Positions 53,873 through 61,421 of a stretch of DNA of 64,000 nucleotides are shown piece after piece. The notes under the pieces are model-generated. The model was not told the DNA's origin and searched no databases. It saw only the letters and a program-made list of their open reading frames with translations. Source of the DNA: Gemmatimonadaceae bacterium (GTDB lineage: Bacteria > Gemmatimonadota > Gemmatimonadetes > Gemmatimonadales > Gemmatimonadaceae); NCBI GenBank assembly GCA_025930755.1, contig JAICOJ010000008.1, positions 1-64,000 on the forward strand, in the 5' to 3' direction. The number at the start of each line of letters is the position of its first letter. Within the stretch, counting starts at the first letter, position 1. Position numbers and translations under genes: made by a program.

Positions 53873-54319
53873 GTGGCGAGCCGCGTGCTCGAGTACGTCC
53901 TGGCGTTGCTCTTCACCGCCGATGCACGCGAGGTCGTTCTGGTCCGCAAGACACGGCCGGCGTGGCAGGCAGGACGCGTCAACGCGCTCGGCGGAAAGCT
54001 GCAGACCGGAGAAGACATTCTCGCGGCCGCGCGACGCGAGGTGCGTGAGGAGGCCGGAGTCGACGTCGAGGCGTGGGAGCAATTCCTCGTGTGGCACGAT
54101 CCCGAATATCGGTTGCGCGCCGTTCGGGCATTCGACGACGCGGCACATCGCGCGCGTACGGCCGAGGATCAGCACGTCTTTCTGGCGGGGGTGGGGGCGC
54201 TGCCGCCGAACGTGATCGACAACCTCCGGTGGATCATCCCTCTGGCGCTCGATCGCGATGTGGCCGTTCCCGTCGCGGTCACGAGTGCCAATCCCGCCGG
54301 GTCCGGGCTCACCGAGTGA
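53873..54319 (+). CDS. Nudix hydrolase
   Basis: 148 residues from GTG 53873, 1 base after the receptor stop. The Nudix box is complete: GGKLQTGEDILAAARREVREEAGV near residues 38-61 (GKLQTGE, REVREEAGV). Hydrophobic N-terminal residues VLEYVLALLFTA form the first strand. Nudix enzymes cleave nucleoside diphosphates linked to another moiety; in this locus NAD(H), ADP-ribose or a related dinucleotide would fit, but the substrate-specificity motifs are not distinctive (no SQPWPFxS of NADH pyrophosphatases). It ends convergently with the SRPBCC gene. Confidence 0.9.
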   Translation: MASRVLEYVLALLFTADAREVVLVRKTRPAWQAGRVNALGGKLQTGEDILAAARREVREEAGVDVEAWEQFLVWHDPEYRLRAVRAFDDAAHRARTAEDQHVFLAGVGALPPNVIDNLRWIIPLALDRDVAVPVAVTSANPAGSGLTE

Positions 54320-54338
54320 GCGTGTTCGGTGCCCTCGT

Positions 54339-54857
54339 TCACGCTCGCGTCGGCGTGACCTCGTGTCCGAACCGGCGTCCAAGCGACCGCAGGAAGTCCT
54401 CCTGAGTGCGGTGGTGACCAAAGATGAATCGTGCCATGAAGCGAAAGAGCGGATTGGTCACGTAGCCGCGCTCGGTGATCGTCAGGAGCGTACCGTCAGG
54501 CGCGGGCACGAGCTCGTACGTCCACGTTCCCCCGAACGGGAGCGTCTCGTCGACGATACGCGTGACGAGGCGATGCGGCCGCTCCTCCGCGGAGCGCTCG
54601 AACGTAATGGCGCCGTCGCTGCCATGCTCCCGCCATCGTAGCGCGCCCTCCGTGGAGAGGACATCGACGGACCGCACGCCGGTTCGCCAGCGCGGATAAT
54701 CGCGCACGTTGGTCACCGCCTGCCACACGCTGTCCGGCACCGCCTTGATGTGAGCCCTGGTGGCCGCCGTGTGATCGCGGGGCAGCAGCAGTCCCACGAT
54801 CGCCGTCAGGGCGACGATGGCGACGATCACGCCTATCGCCAGCACGAGCCATTTCAT
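54339..54857 (-). CDS. SRPBCC-domain membrane-anchored protein
   Basis: 172 residues from ATG 54857 with a strong GGGAGGGAG upstream. One N-terminal membrane helix (WLVLAIGVIVAIVALTAIVGLLL, cited as residues 3-25), then an SRPBCC/polyketide-cyclase-like fold (IKAVPDSVWQAVTNVRDYPRW, VDETLPFGGTWTYELVPAPDG, LTITERGYV). Such domains bind lipids or hydrophobic ligands. It is divergent from comM and convergent with the Nudix gene, so it stands alone. Confidence 0.82.
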   Translation of the reverse strand: MKWLVLAIGVIVAIVALTAIVGLLLPRDHTAATRAHIKAVPDSVWQAVTNVRDYPRWRTGVRSVDVLSTEGALRWREHGSDGAITFERSAEERPHRLVTRIVDETLPFGGTWTYELVPAPDGTLLTITERGYVTNPLFRFMARFIFGHHRTQEDFLRSLGRRFGHEVTPTRA

Positions 54858-54989
54858 GAGCTCCCTCCCGCCGTGGGGTTCGAGCGGCACTCCCGGCGCC
54901 GCCAACGATGTCGCCGCCCGGCGGGACTCGGCAACTCCCCGCGTCGATTCGATCACGCGGACTGCAGACACGCGGGACACTGTTCGGGC

Positions 54990-56540
54990 GTGCTTGCCGC
55001 CGTCCGCTCCGCCGCGTTGGTCGGGATCGATGCCTACGCCGTCACCGTCGAGGTCGACGCGGCCCCCGGGCTGCCACAATTCGCGATCGTTGGCCTTCCG
55101 GCAGGCGCCGTGAAGGAGAGCCGCGAGCGCGTAGGAGCGGCGCTCGCCAACGCAGGATTCAGCCTGCCGCCGCGCCGCATTACCGTCAATCTTGCTCCAG
55201 CCGATACACGCAAGGAGGGCACGGGATTCGACCTTCCGATCGCGTTAGGCATCCTCGTCTCCACCGGGCAGCTGGCAGCGGCATGCCTCGACGGCGTCAT
55301 GGCGGTTGGGGAGCTGGGGCTCGATGGAACCCTGCGCGCGGTGCGAGGGGCGCTCTCGGTTGCAATGCTCGCGAGAGCCACCGGCCAGAAAGCGCTGATC
55401 GTGCCACCCGCGAACCTCGCCGAGGCGGGGCTCGTTGGCGGCGTGTCGCTGTCAGCCCCCGTCGCGCTGCACCCACTGGTCAGCCAGTTGCGCGACGGGG
55501 CGCTTCGCGAGTCCGCACCGCCGGCGCGGCTCGTGATTCCGGAGGACGTCGACGACCTCAGCGATGTCGCCGGACAGGAAGCCGCGAAGCGCGCGCTCGA
55601 GATCGCCGCCGCGGGCGGCCATAACGCCCTGCTGACCGGCCCGCCCGGTGCCGGGAAAACCATGCTTGCCCGCCGCCTCCCTGGGATTCTGCCGGCGCTG
55701 AGCGAGCGGGAGGCGCTCGAGGTCACGGCGGTACACTCCGTTGCCGGGACGCTGGCGTCGGGATGCGCACTCGTCAGGCGCGGACCCTTTCGCGCGCCTC
55801 ACCACACGATCTCGGACGCAGGGCTCATCGGCGGTGGCAACCCGCCGCGGCCGGGCGAAGTGAGCCTCGCGCATCACGGCGTCCTCTTTCTCGACGAGGT
55901 CCTCGAGTTCCGTCGCCACGTTCTGGAAGCCCTGCGCCAACCGCTGGAGGATGGGCACGTGGTCATCGCCAGGGCCGCGAATTCGGTCGCCTTTCCCGCG
56001 CGATTCCTGCTCGTCGGCGCAATGAATCCATGTCCCTGCGGCTACGCCGGTGACGCGAATCGAACGTGTGTCTGCGCTGCGGGAGACATCACGCGATATC
56101 GGGCGCGCCTCTCCGGGCCGCTCATCGACCGGATCGACATTCGCGTGGAAGTTCGTGCCGTCGCGGTGGGATCTCTCGCGGCGGCCCGGACCGCGGAGCG
56201 CTCGCGCGCCGTGCGCGAGCGCGTCGACGCCGCGCGGCTACTCCAGCGGACACGCTACCACTCGCTCTACCGCGTCGAATGCAACGCGCGCGCCCCGGGG
56301 CGGTGGCTCGACGCACGGGGCGGCCTTGCCGATGATGGACACCGTCTTCTCGTCAAGGCAGCCGAACGTGGTGCGCTCACGGCGCGCGGCTACCACCGCA
56401 CGCTGCGCGTCGCGCGAACGATCGCCGATCTCGATGCCGATCACAGCATTCGCGCTCCGCATATCGCCGAAGCCCTTCGCTTCCGGCTCGGCACCGGGTC
56501 GGAGAGCGAGCCCCGCGCGCCGAGTCTGGTGCCGGCATGA
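54990..56540 (+). CDS. comM: ComM/YifB-family AAA+ Mg-chelatase-like protein
   Basis: 516 residues from GTG 54990, close to the ~505 of ComM. The N-terminal ChlI-like region ([35 protein letters not shown], cited by [11 protein letters not shown]) is followed by Walker [10 protein letters not shown] near 218-226, [12 protein letters not shown], Walker [11 protein letters not shown], and MNPCPCGY, all typical of the family. ComM-type helicases promote branch migration in natural transformation. Its end overlaps the ogt start. ATPase activity looks intact. Confidence 0.94.
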   Translation: MLAAVRSAALVGIDAYAVTVEVDAAPGLPQFAIVGLPAGAVKESRERVGAALANAGFSLPPRRITVNLAPADTRKEGTGFDLPIALGILVSTGQLAAACLDGVMAVGELGLDGTLRAVRGALSVAMLARATGQKALIVPPANLAEAGLVGGVSLSAPVALHPLVSQLRDGALRESAPPARLVIPEDVDDLSDVAGQEAAKRALEIAAAGGHNALLTGPPGAGKTMLARRLPGILPALSEREALEVTAVHSVAGTLASGCALVRRGPFRAPHHTISDAGLIGGGNPPRPGEVSLAHHGVLFLDEVLEFRRHVLEALRQPLEDGHVVIARAANSVAFPARFLLVGAMNPCPCGYAGDANRTCVCAAGDITRYRARLSGPLIDRIDIRVEVRAVAVGSLAAARTAERSRAVRERVDAARLLQRTRYHSLYRVECNARAPGRWLDARGGLADDGHRLLVKAAERGALTARGYHRTLRVARTIADLDADHSIRAPHIAEALRFRLGTGSESEPRAPSLVPA

Positions 56541-57142
56541 CGACGTCCGAAAATGGCCAGCACCCGCCTGCGCGCGAGGATAGCTTCGTCCACGTCAACA
56601 CACTCAACCCGTGCTCTTGCGGCACGCCGGAGACCGCTGACATGATCGCAACGATGACCGACACCATCTTGAGCACCCGCGTCACCAGCCCGATCGGGAT
56701 GCTGACCCTCACCAGCAACGGGAGTGCCTTGACGCAGCTTCTCATCGCCCGCGAGGACAACCTCAACGCCGAGAGTGTTCCTGCGGAAGCCGATCCCGTG
56801 CTCGCCGCCACGCGAGAGCAGCTCGATGCATACTTCGATATGCGACTCACCGAGTTCGATCTCCCGCTCGCGGCGGCCGGCACCGATTTCCAGCGACGCG
56901 TGTGGGATTCGCTCCGAACGATCCCGTTTGGTGAGACGATCAGCTACGCCGAGCTCGCGCGCCGCATCGACCAACCGAAGGCCGTTCGCGCCGTCGGGGC
57001 CGCGAACGGTCGCAACCCGTTGATGATCGTCGTGCCGTGCCATCGCGTGATCGGTGCTGACGGATCGCTGACAGGATTTGGGGGCGGCATCGATCGCAAA
57101 CGCTGGCTGCTGGATCACGAAACGCGCGCCCGGCTGGGGTAG
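56537..57142 (+). CDS. ogt: methylated-DNA-protein-cysteine methyltransferase
   Basis: Suicide repair protein for O6-alkylguanine. ATG 56537 overlaps the comM stop (ATGA) and gives 201 residues; an internal ATG at 56642 with GGAGA upstream would give 166, the usual length. The first 35 residues include TLNPCSCG and have coding-like third positions. The core has [15 protein letters not shown] and the acceptor site PCHRV ([16 protein letters not shown]), followed by LTGFGGG. The N-terminal extension is the one oddity. Confidence 0.92.
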   Translation: MTTSENGQHPPAREDSFVHVNTLNPCSCGTPETADMIATMTDTILSTRVTSPIGMLTLTSNGSALTQLLIAREDNLNAESVPAEADPVLAATREQLDAYFDMRLTEFDLPLAAAGTDFQRRVWDSLRTIPFGETISYAELARRIDQPKAVRAVGAANGRNPLMIVVPCHRVIGADGSLTGFGGGIDRKRWLLDHETRARLG

Positions 57143-57155
57143 CGGGCCACGAGCG

Positions 57156-57173
57156 GCGCCCTCCCCAGGGCGC
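57156..57173 (+). other. Short GC hairpin between ogt and larE
   Basis: GCGCCCT (57156-57162), loop CCCC, AGGGCGC (57167-57173): a perfect 7-bp stem. It is followed by Gs, not Ts, so termination is doubtful. Confidence 0.35.
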
Positions 57174-57195
57174 GGGGGCTCGGTTACGTTGAAGC

Positions 57196-58050
57196 ATGAC
57201 CGACCTGCGCGAGACCTCCGCGACGTCGTTGGCCGAACAAAAGGAGCGCGCGCTCATCGCGTGGCTGCGCGATCGCGGCTCCGTTCTTCTCGGATTCAGT
57301 GGCGGCGTAGACTCCGCGTATTTGGCGTGCCTTGCCACGGAGGCGCTTGGACCGGATCGCGTCCTGGCGGTCATTGGCCGGTCGGCATCGTACCCCGAGG
57401 AGCAGTGGCGCACCGCGCGCGACGTCGCCGCGCGTTTCGGTCTCACGGTTGCGGAGATCGACACCGACGAGATGACCGATCCGCGCTACGTCGCCAATCC
57501 GTCCAACCGCTGCTACTTCTGCAAGACCGAGCTGTGGAGCAAGCTCGCTCCGTTGGCGCGCGATCGTGGGCTCGAGACCATCATCGACGGGACGAACGCG
57601 GACGACATTGGCGGTCATCGTCCCGGGATGCAGGCCGCGCGGGAGCAGGGCGTTCGATCCCCCCTGGTCGAGGTAGGGATGACGAAGCGCGACGTTCGCG
57701 AGCGCTCGCGCGCTCGTGGCTTGCCCACGTGGTCGCAGCCGTCCGCCCCCTGCCTTTCCTCGCGGCTTCAGTACGGCCTGTCGGTGACTGCCGAGCGCCT
57801 TCGAGAGGTCGAGCGCGCCGAGCGCGCGCTCCGTGATCTCGGCATCGGCGGCGACCTGCGGGTACGGCACCATGGCGATCTCGCCCGTGTCGAGCTCTCG
57901 CCCGAGATGCTGAGCCTCTGGCTCAGTCCGATTCCACTGCGCATGATCACCGCCGCGATTCGTGCCGCGGGCTTCGCTCGCGTCGCGATCGATCTGCGCG
58001 GCTTCCGGTCGGGCTCTCTCAACCTTCTCACCGAGGTGACCGCCGCATGA
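57196..58050 (+). CDS. larE: LarE-like sulfur transferase
   Basis: 284 residues of the PP-loop ATPase/sulfurtransferase family. The PP-loop SGGVDSA is at about 34-40, and three cysteines that define the iron-sulfur branch are present: CYFC (NRCYFCKTELW, near 102-108) and the Cys in PSAPCLSSRLQYG near 178. LarE supplies sulfur for the nickel-pincer cofactor, either from its own cysteine or through an [4Fe-4S]-bound sulfide in the three-cysteine type. No larA, larB or larC is in the window. The gene after it starts within its stop (ATGA). Confidence 0.88.
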   Translation: MTDLRETSATSLAEQKERALIAWLRDRGSVLLGFSGGVDSAYLACLATEALGPDRVLAVIGRSASYPEEQWRTARDVAARFGLTVAEIDTDEMTDPRYVANPSNRCYFCKTELWSKLAPLARDRGLETIIDGTNADDIGGHRPGMQAAREQGVRSPLVEVGMTKRDVRERSRARGLPTWSQPSAPCLSSRLQYGLSVTAERLREVERAERALRDLGIGGDLRVRHHGDLARVELSPEMLSLWLSPIPLRMITAAIRAAGFARVAIDLRGFRSGSLNLLTEVTAA

Positions 58051-58268
58051 ACGTGGAAAATCTCGAACGGGCATTGGCGGAGATCGGCCTGCATGGAATC
58101 GTCGAGGTGCGCGGGTCGCTGGCGGTGTTGAGAATGGACGTGGATGCGGGACTGGCCGACGACGAGCTTCGCTTTCTGGCGGTAGATGCCGCCGAGCGCA
58201 ACGGATTTACGCACCTTGCGCTCGAGGTCGTCGATGACGCCGGCCGTGCGGCTCTTCATCGCGATTAA
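58047..58268 (+). CDS. Small protein of unknown function
   Basis: 73 residues. The ATG overlaps the larE stop, and the 3' end overlaps the thpR start by 35 bases, so it is packed inside an operon. The sequence (ENLERALAEIGLHGIVEVRG, RMDVDAGLADDEL, THLALEVVDDAG) looks like a small beta-alpha protein with no cysteines. I do not recognise it. Position after larE suggests it might be a partner of that enzyme. Confidence 0.65.
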   Translation: MNVENLERALAEIGLHGIVEVRGSLAVLRMDVDAGLADDELRFLAVDAAERNGFTHLALEVVDDAGRAALHRD

Positions 58269-58809
58269 TCTTCCCGAATCGGAGCGGCAAGCGATCCACG
58301 ATTCCACGGCGCCCCTTCGCGCCGCGGCGAAATCGGTCACGTGGGTGGCCCCCGACTGCATTCACCTCACCATGAAGTTTCTCGGCGAGCGGCCAGCGGA
58401 CGATGTGCCGAAGGTCCGTGACGCGCTCGCCGAGGTCGCGCGGCGCTTTCACCCACTGCGGCTCGACGTCGGCGGCGTGGGTGCATTCCCGCATCTTGGC
58501 GCCCCGCGCATCTTCTGGATGGGCATCGGTGCCGATCCGAAGCTGGAGCTGCTGCATCACGATCTCGAAGTCGCGTGCGAGGCGCTCGGACACGACGTCG
58601 AGGCGCGTGCCTTTCGTCCCCACCTCACACTCGGCCGCGTCAAGCGCGACATCGGCGCGGAGCAGCTGGCGGCGATGGCGCGGCATGCGACGAACGTCCG
58701 GTATCGGGGTACAATCGAAGCGCGCAGCATCGATGTCATGCAGAGCGAGCTGTCCTCGGCAGGTCCGCGATACACCATCCTCGCCGCGGTCCCGCTCGGC
58801 CACTCATAA
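58234..58809 (+). CDS. thpR: RNA 2',3'-cyclic phosphodiesterase
   Basis: 191 residues of the 2H phosphodiesterase family (formerly LigT). The two catalytic H-x-T motifs are HLTMKFLGE near 46-54 and HLTLGRVK near 129-136; RLFIAINLPESERQ opens the protein. ATG 58234 gives the family start; GTG 58246 is a shorter option. It hydrolyses 2',3'-cyclic phosphate ends of RNA or seals tRNA halves in vitro. It is cotranscribed with the small unknown gene and larE. Confidence 0.92.
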   Translation: MTPAVRLFIAINLPESERQAIHDSTAPLRAAAKSVTWVAPDCIHLTMKFLGERPADDVPKVRDALAEVARRFHPLRLDVGGVGAFPHLGAPRIFWMGIGADPKLELLHHDLEVACEALGHDVEARAFRPHLTLGRVKRDIGAEQLAAMARHATNVRYRGTIEARSIDVMQSELSSAGPRYTILAAVPLGHS

Positions 58810-59454
58810 ATGGGGTGTATGCGACGGCTCGTTTTTCTCGTGCTGGTGTTTCTCGCCGGCGGTGCGGTTTTCCTCTGGCTCTACCTGGAGCGTCCGCGAC
58901 GCGACGCGGAGAGCGCCTCGGCCGCGCCCGTGTGGGAGAAGCTCACCCCGGAGGGCGCCGAGCGCGCGCGCGCCTCGGTGCAACTGCTCTCGCGTCCGGC
59001 CGGCCCGGTGTTCACCAACATCCGCGGCGCCGATCTCGCGGCGTACATCTTCGACGAGCTCTCGAAGCAGCTCCCCCCCTCGGCGCAGGAGCTGGAGGCC
59101 GCCGTCATCGATGACCGGTTGCACGTCCGCGCGCTGGTGAAAATCAGTGACTTCGGAGGCGCAGGGTCACTGGGCCCCCTGGCGGCGATGCTGGGCGATC
59201 GCGAGCCGGTCGAGTTCGGTGGAACACTCGAGCTCGTACGGCCGGGCCTCGCGCAGTATCGTGTGAAGGTGTTGCGACTCCGCGAGCTGTCGGTACCGTC
59301 GCGCATGATTCCGCGTCTGTTGCAACGTGTGGCGCGCGGATCGCGGCCGCCGGGACTGGCCGACGATGGGCTGCCGCTCGAGGTGCCCGCGTTCCTCGCC
59401 GATGTCCGCATCGGCCAGGAGCGCGTCACGCTCTACAAATCGACGCAGCGATGA
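58810..59454 (+). CDS. Membrane-anchored protein, function unknown
   Basis: About 214 residues from ATG 58810 (ATG 58819 also possible). An N-terminal helix LVFLVLVFLAGGAVFLWLYL anchors it, with the rest extracytoplasmic. The body has LSRPAGPVFTNIRGADLAAYIFDEL and EPVEFGGTLELVRPGLAQYRV and ends in strands (FLADVRIGQERVTLYKS). It may be a lipid-binding or LmeA/DUF2993-like beta domain, but I cannot confirm that. Its stop overlaps the NtrX-like regulator start, so the two are linked. Confidence 0.7.
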   Translation: MGCMRRLVFLVLVFLAGGAVFLWLYLERPRRDAESASAAPVWEKLTPEGAERARASVQLLSRPAGPVFTNIRGADLAAYIFDELSKQLPPSAQELEAAVIDDRLHVRALVKISDFGGAGSLGPLAAMLGDREPVEFGGTLELVRPGLAQYRVKVLRLRELSVPSRMIPRLLQRVARGSRPPGLADDGLPLEVPAFLADVRIGQERVTLYKSTQR

Positions 59455-60818
59455 GCCGGCGCATCCTGGTCGTCGACGACGAGAAGGGAATTCGTCAGGC
59501 GCTCGGGCAGCTCCTGGAATACGAAGGGTATGAGGTGAAGACGGCAGGCAATGCCGTGGATGCCATCACCGAGTACGACCGCTTCCGTCCGCACCTGGTG
59601 TTCATGGATGTGAAGATGGCCGGCATCGACGGGCTGGAGGCGCTCAAGCGGTTGAAGCAGACCGACGCGAATGCCGTCGTCGTCATGATCAGCGGCCATG
59701 GGACCATCCAGACGGCGGTCGAGGCGACGCAGCTGGGCGCCTACGACTTCCTGGAGAAGCCGCTCGACACGGATCGCATTCTCGTCACGCTGCGGAATGC
59801 GCTCGAGCACCTGTCCCTGTCCGAGGAGAACACCCGACTCAAGCAGACCATCGAGTCGCGGTACGAGATCGTCGGCCGCTCGTACGCGATCAAGGCGTTG
59901 CTCGACAAGATCGAGAAGGTCGCGCCATCTCCGGCACGCGTGCTCGTCACGGGGGAGAACGGCACCGGGAAGGAGCTGGTCGCGCGTGCCATTCACCGGT
60001 TGTCGGCGCGCGCGGATGGAGCGTTCATCGAGGTGAACTGCGCCGCGATTCCAAGCGAGCTCATCGAGAGTGAGCTCTTCGGCCATATGAAGGGCTCGTT
60101 CACGGGCGCGGTGCAGGATCGCGCCGGGAAGTTCGAGCTCGCCAACCACGGCACGCTGTTCCTCGATGAGATCGGCGACATGAGCCTCGCGGCGCAGGCG
60201 AAGGTGCTGCGCGTGCTCGAGGATGGCGTCGTGACGCGCATCGGCGGAAGCAAGCCCGTCTCGGTCGACGTGCGAGTGCTCGCGGCAACGAACAAGGACC
60301 TGGAGCACGAGATCGCGGAGGCCAGGTTCCGCGAGGATCTGTACTACCGGCTGAACGTGGTGCCGGTGAGCGTTCCGCCGCTCCGCGATCGGCGGGAAGA
60401 CATTCCGCAGCTCGTGGCGCATTTCGCCGATCGGCTGACGAGGAACGAAGGCGTGCCGCCGCGTGGCTTCGCGGACGACGCGGTGCAACGACTCACCGAG
60501 TATGATTGGCCGGGCAACGTCCGCGAGCTCCGCAACACCGTCGAGCGGCTGCTCATCCTGGCGTCCGGCCCGCGGATCGGCGCGGCGGATGTGGAGCGCC
60601 TCGTCGGGAAACGCGCCGCCGAGCAGACGAGTCTCGGGTCGCTCGTGGAGTGCCGCACGTTCGAGGAGTTCAAGGATGCCGCCGAACGCGCGTTTCTCCT
60701 GGCCAAGCTGCGCGAAGCGAACTGGAACGTTTCCGAGACGGCGCGGCTGCTCGACATGCCACGTTCGAATCTCTACAAGAAGATCGAACGTTATGGATTG
60801 GCGAGGGAAGACGCGTGA
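59451..60818 (+). CDS. NtrX-like sigma-54 response regulator
   Basis: 455 residues: a receiver domain with Asp53 (VFMDVKMAG) and Lys in FLEKP; a sigma-54 AAA+ domain with Walker A GENGTGKE 168-175, GSFTGA 215-220 (the Ser form of GAFTGA common in this group), Walker B GTLFLDE near 236, and REDLYYRLN; and a Fis-like helix-turn-helix (LREANWNVSETARLLDMPRS, cited by NVSETARLLDMPRSNLYKKI). The sequence matches NtrX-type regulators, and the giant NtrY-like kinase in this window is the obvious candidate partner although not adjacent. ATG 59451 overlaps the preceding stop. Confidence 0.93.
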   Translation: MSRRILVVDDEKGIRQALGQLLEYEGYEVKTAGNAVDAITEYDRFRPHLVFMDVKMAGIDGLEALKRLKQTDANAVVVMISGHGTIQTAVEATQLGAYDFLEKPLDTDRILVTLRNALEHLSLSEENTRLKQTIESRYEIVGRSYAIKALLDKIEKVAPSPARVLVTGENGTGKELVARAIHRLSARADGAFIEVNCAAIPSELIESELFGHMKGSFTGAVQDRAGKFELANHGTLFLDEIGDMSLAAQAKVLRVLEDGVVTRIGGSKPVSVDVRVLAATNKDLEHEIAEARFREDLYYRLNVVPVSVPPLRDRREDIPQLVAHFADRLTRNEGVPPRGFADDAVQRLTEYDWPGNVRELRNTVERLLILASGPRIGAADVERLVGKRAAEQTSLGSLVECRTFEEFKDAAERAFLLAKLREANWNVSETARLLDMPRSNLYKKIERYGLAREDA

Positions 60819-60844
60819 TCGTTGCCCTGCGCACCGAGGGATGA

Positions 60845-61288
60845 ATGGCGGACAAGGACTGGGATCGCGAGCTCGCCAAGATCGACAAGCAGCTGGAGTC
60901 GGTGTCCGACGAGCAGCTCTTTCCCAAGAGCGCCGCGAAGACGACACCGCAGCGCGAGGCCATCGCCGACAAGCAGTCGCGTACGTCGACGTTCGGCGTC
61001 ATGGTGCGCCTGCTGCTGAGCGTTGCACTGGGCGTGGGGATGATCTTCTGGCCCTACCAGGCGCGGTGCGGCCTCGGCTTGCTGGCGTACCTGCTCGCGG
61101 TGGTGGTGCTGATCGGCGCTGGCGGCTGGAGCGCGGTGTGGGCATGGCGCCACCGCGCCGGCAAGGCCCACGTCCTCTCGCTGTTGATCATGCTGTGGGG
61201 CACGATCCTGGGCGCGCAGGAGATCCTCCCGCGCGTGGGGTACGCCATCCCGACCCTCGATCGGCCGAACGTGTGGGAATGCGAGTGA
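60845..61288 (+). CDS. Membrane protein, function unknown
   Basis: 147 residues. A charged N-terminus (DKDWDRELAKIDKQLESVSDEQLFP) precedes three hydrophobic segments: VRLLLSVALGVGMIFW near 54-69, GLLAYLLAVVVLIGAGGWSAVW near 77-98 and HVLSLLIMLWGTILGAQEIL near 108-127. It ends VGYAIPTLDRPNVWECE. I do not recognise the family. It lies 26 bases after the NtrX-like gene and is followed directly by an inverted repeat. Confidence 0.72.
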   Translation: MADKDWDRELAKIDKQLESVSDEQLFPKSAAKTTPQREAIADKQSRTSTFGVMVRLLLSVALGVGMIFWPYQARCGLGLLAYLLAVVVLIGAGGWSAVWAWRHRAGKAHVLSLLIMLWGTILGAQEILPRVGYAIPTLDRPNVWECE

Positions 61289-61298
61289 AGAACGAAAG

Positions 61299-61386
61299 GA
61301 ACGAGGAACGAGGAACGAGGAGGCGCCGAGCATGCCCCGGCGCGCGCCAGGCTAACGGTCGCTTCCTCGTTCCTCGTTCCTCGTTC
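61299..61386. repeat. Inverted repeat of GAGGAAC units (26/27)
   Basis: The left arm 61299-61325 and right arm 61360-61386 match at 26 of 27 positions, with a 34-base loop. The arms hold three tandem 7-bp GAACGAG units. It begins 10 bases after a stop codon and uses the same unit as the repeat at 15132-15212, 46 kb away. Confidence 0.95.
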
Positions 61387-61421
61387 ATTACCAAGGAACT
61401 CCGTATCGAGATGATGTCTAC

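Noticed and set aside
10791-55250. TTA leucine codons as a Streptomyces-like bldA control system
   Set aside because: TTA codons also occur outside the octamer (pyk, ytxH-like gene, dnaJ, cinA), so the pattern is better described as an octamer bias; nothing supports bldA-type control.
57156-57173. Terminator between ogt and larE
   Set aside because: The stem is perfect but is followed by a G-run, not a T-run, so I listed it only as a hairpin.
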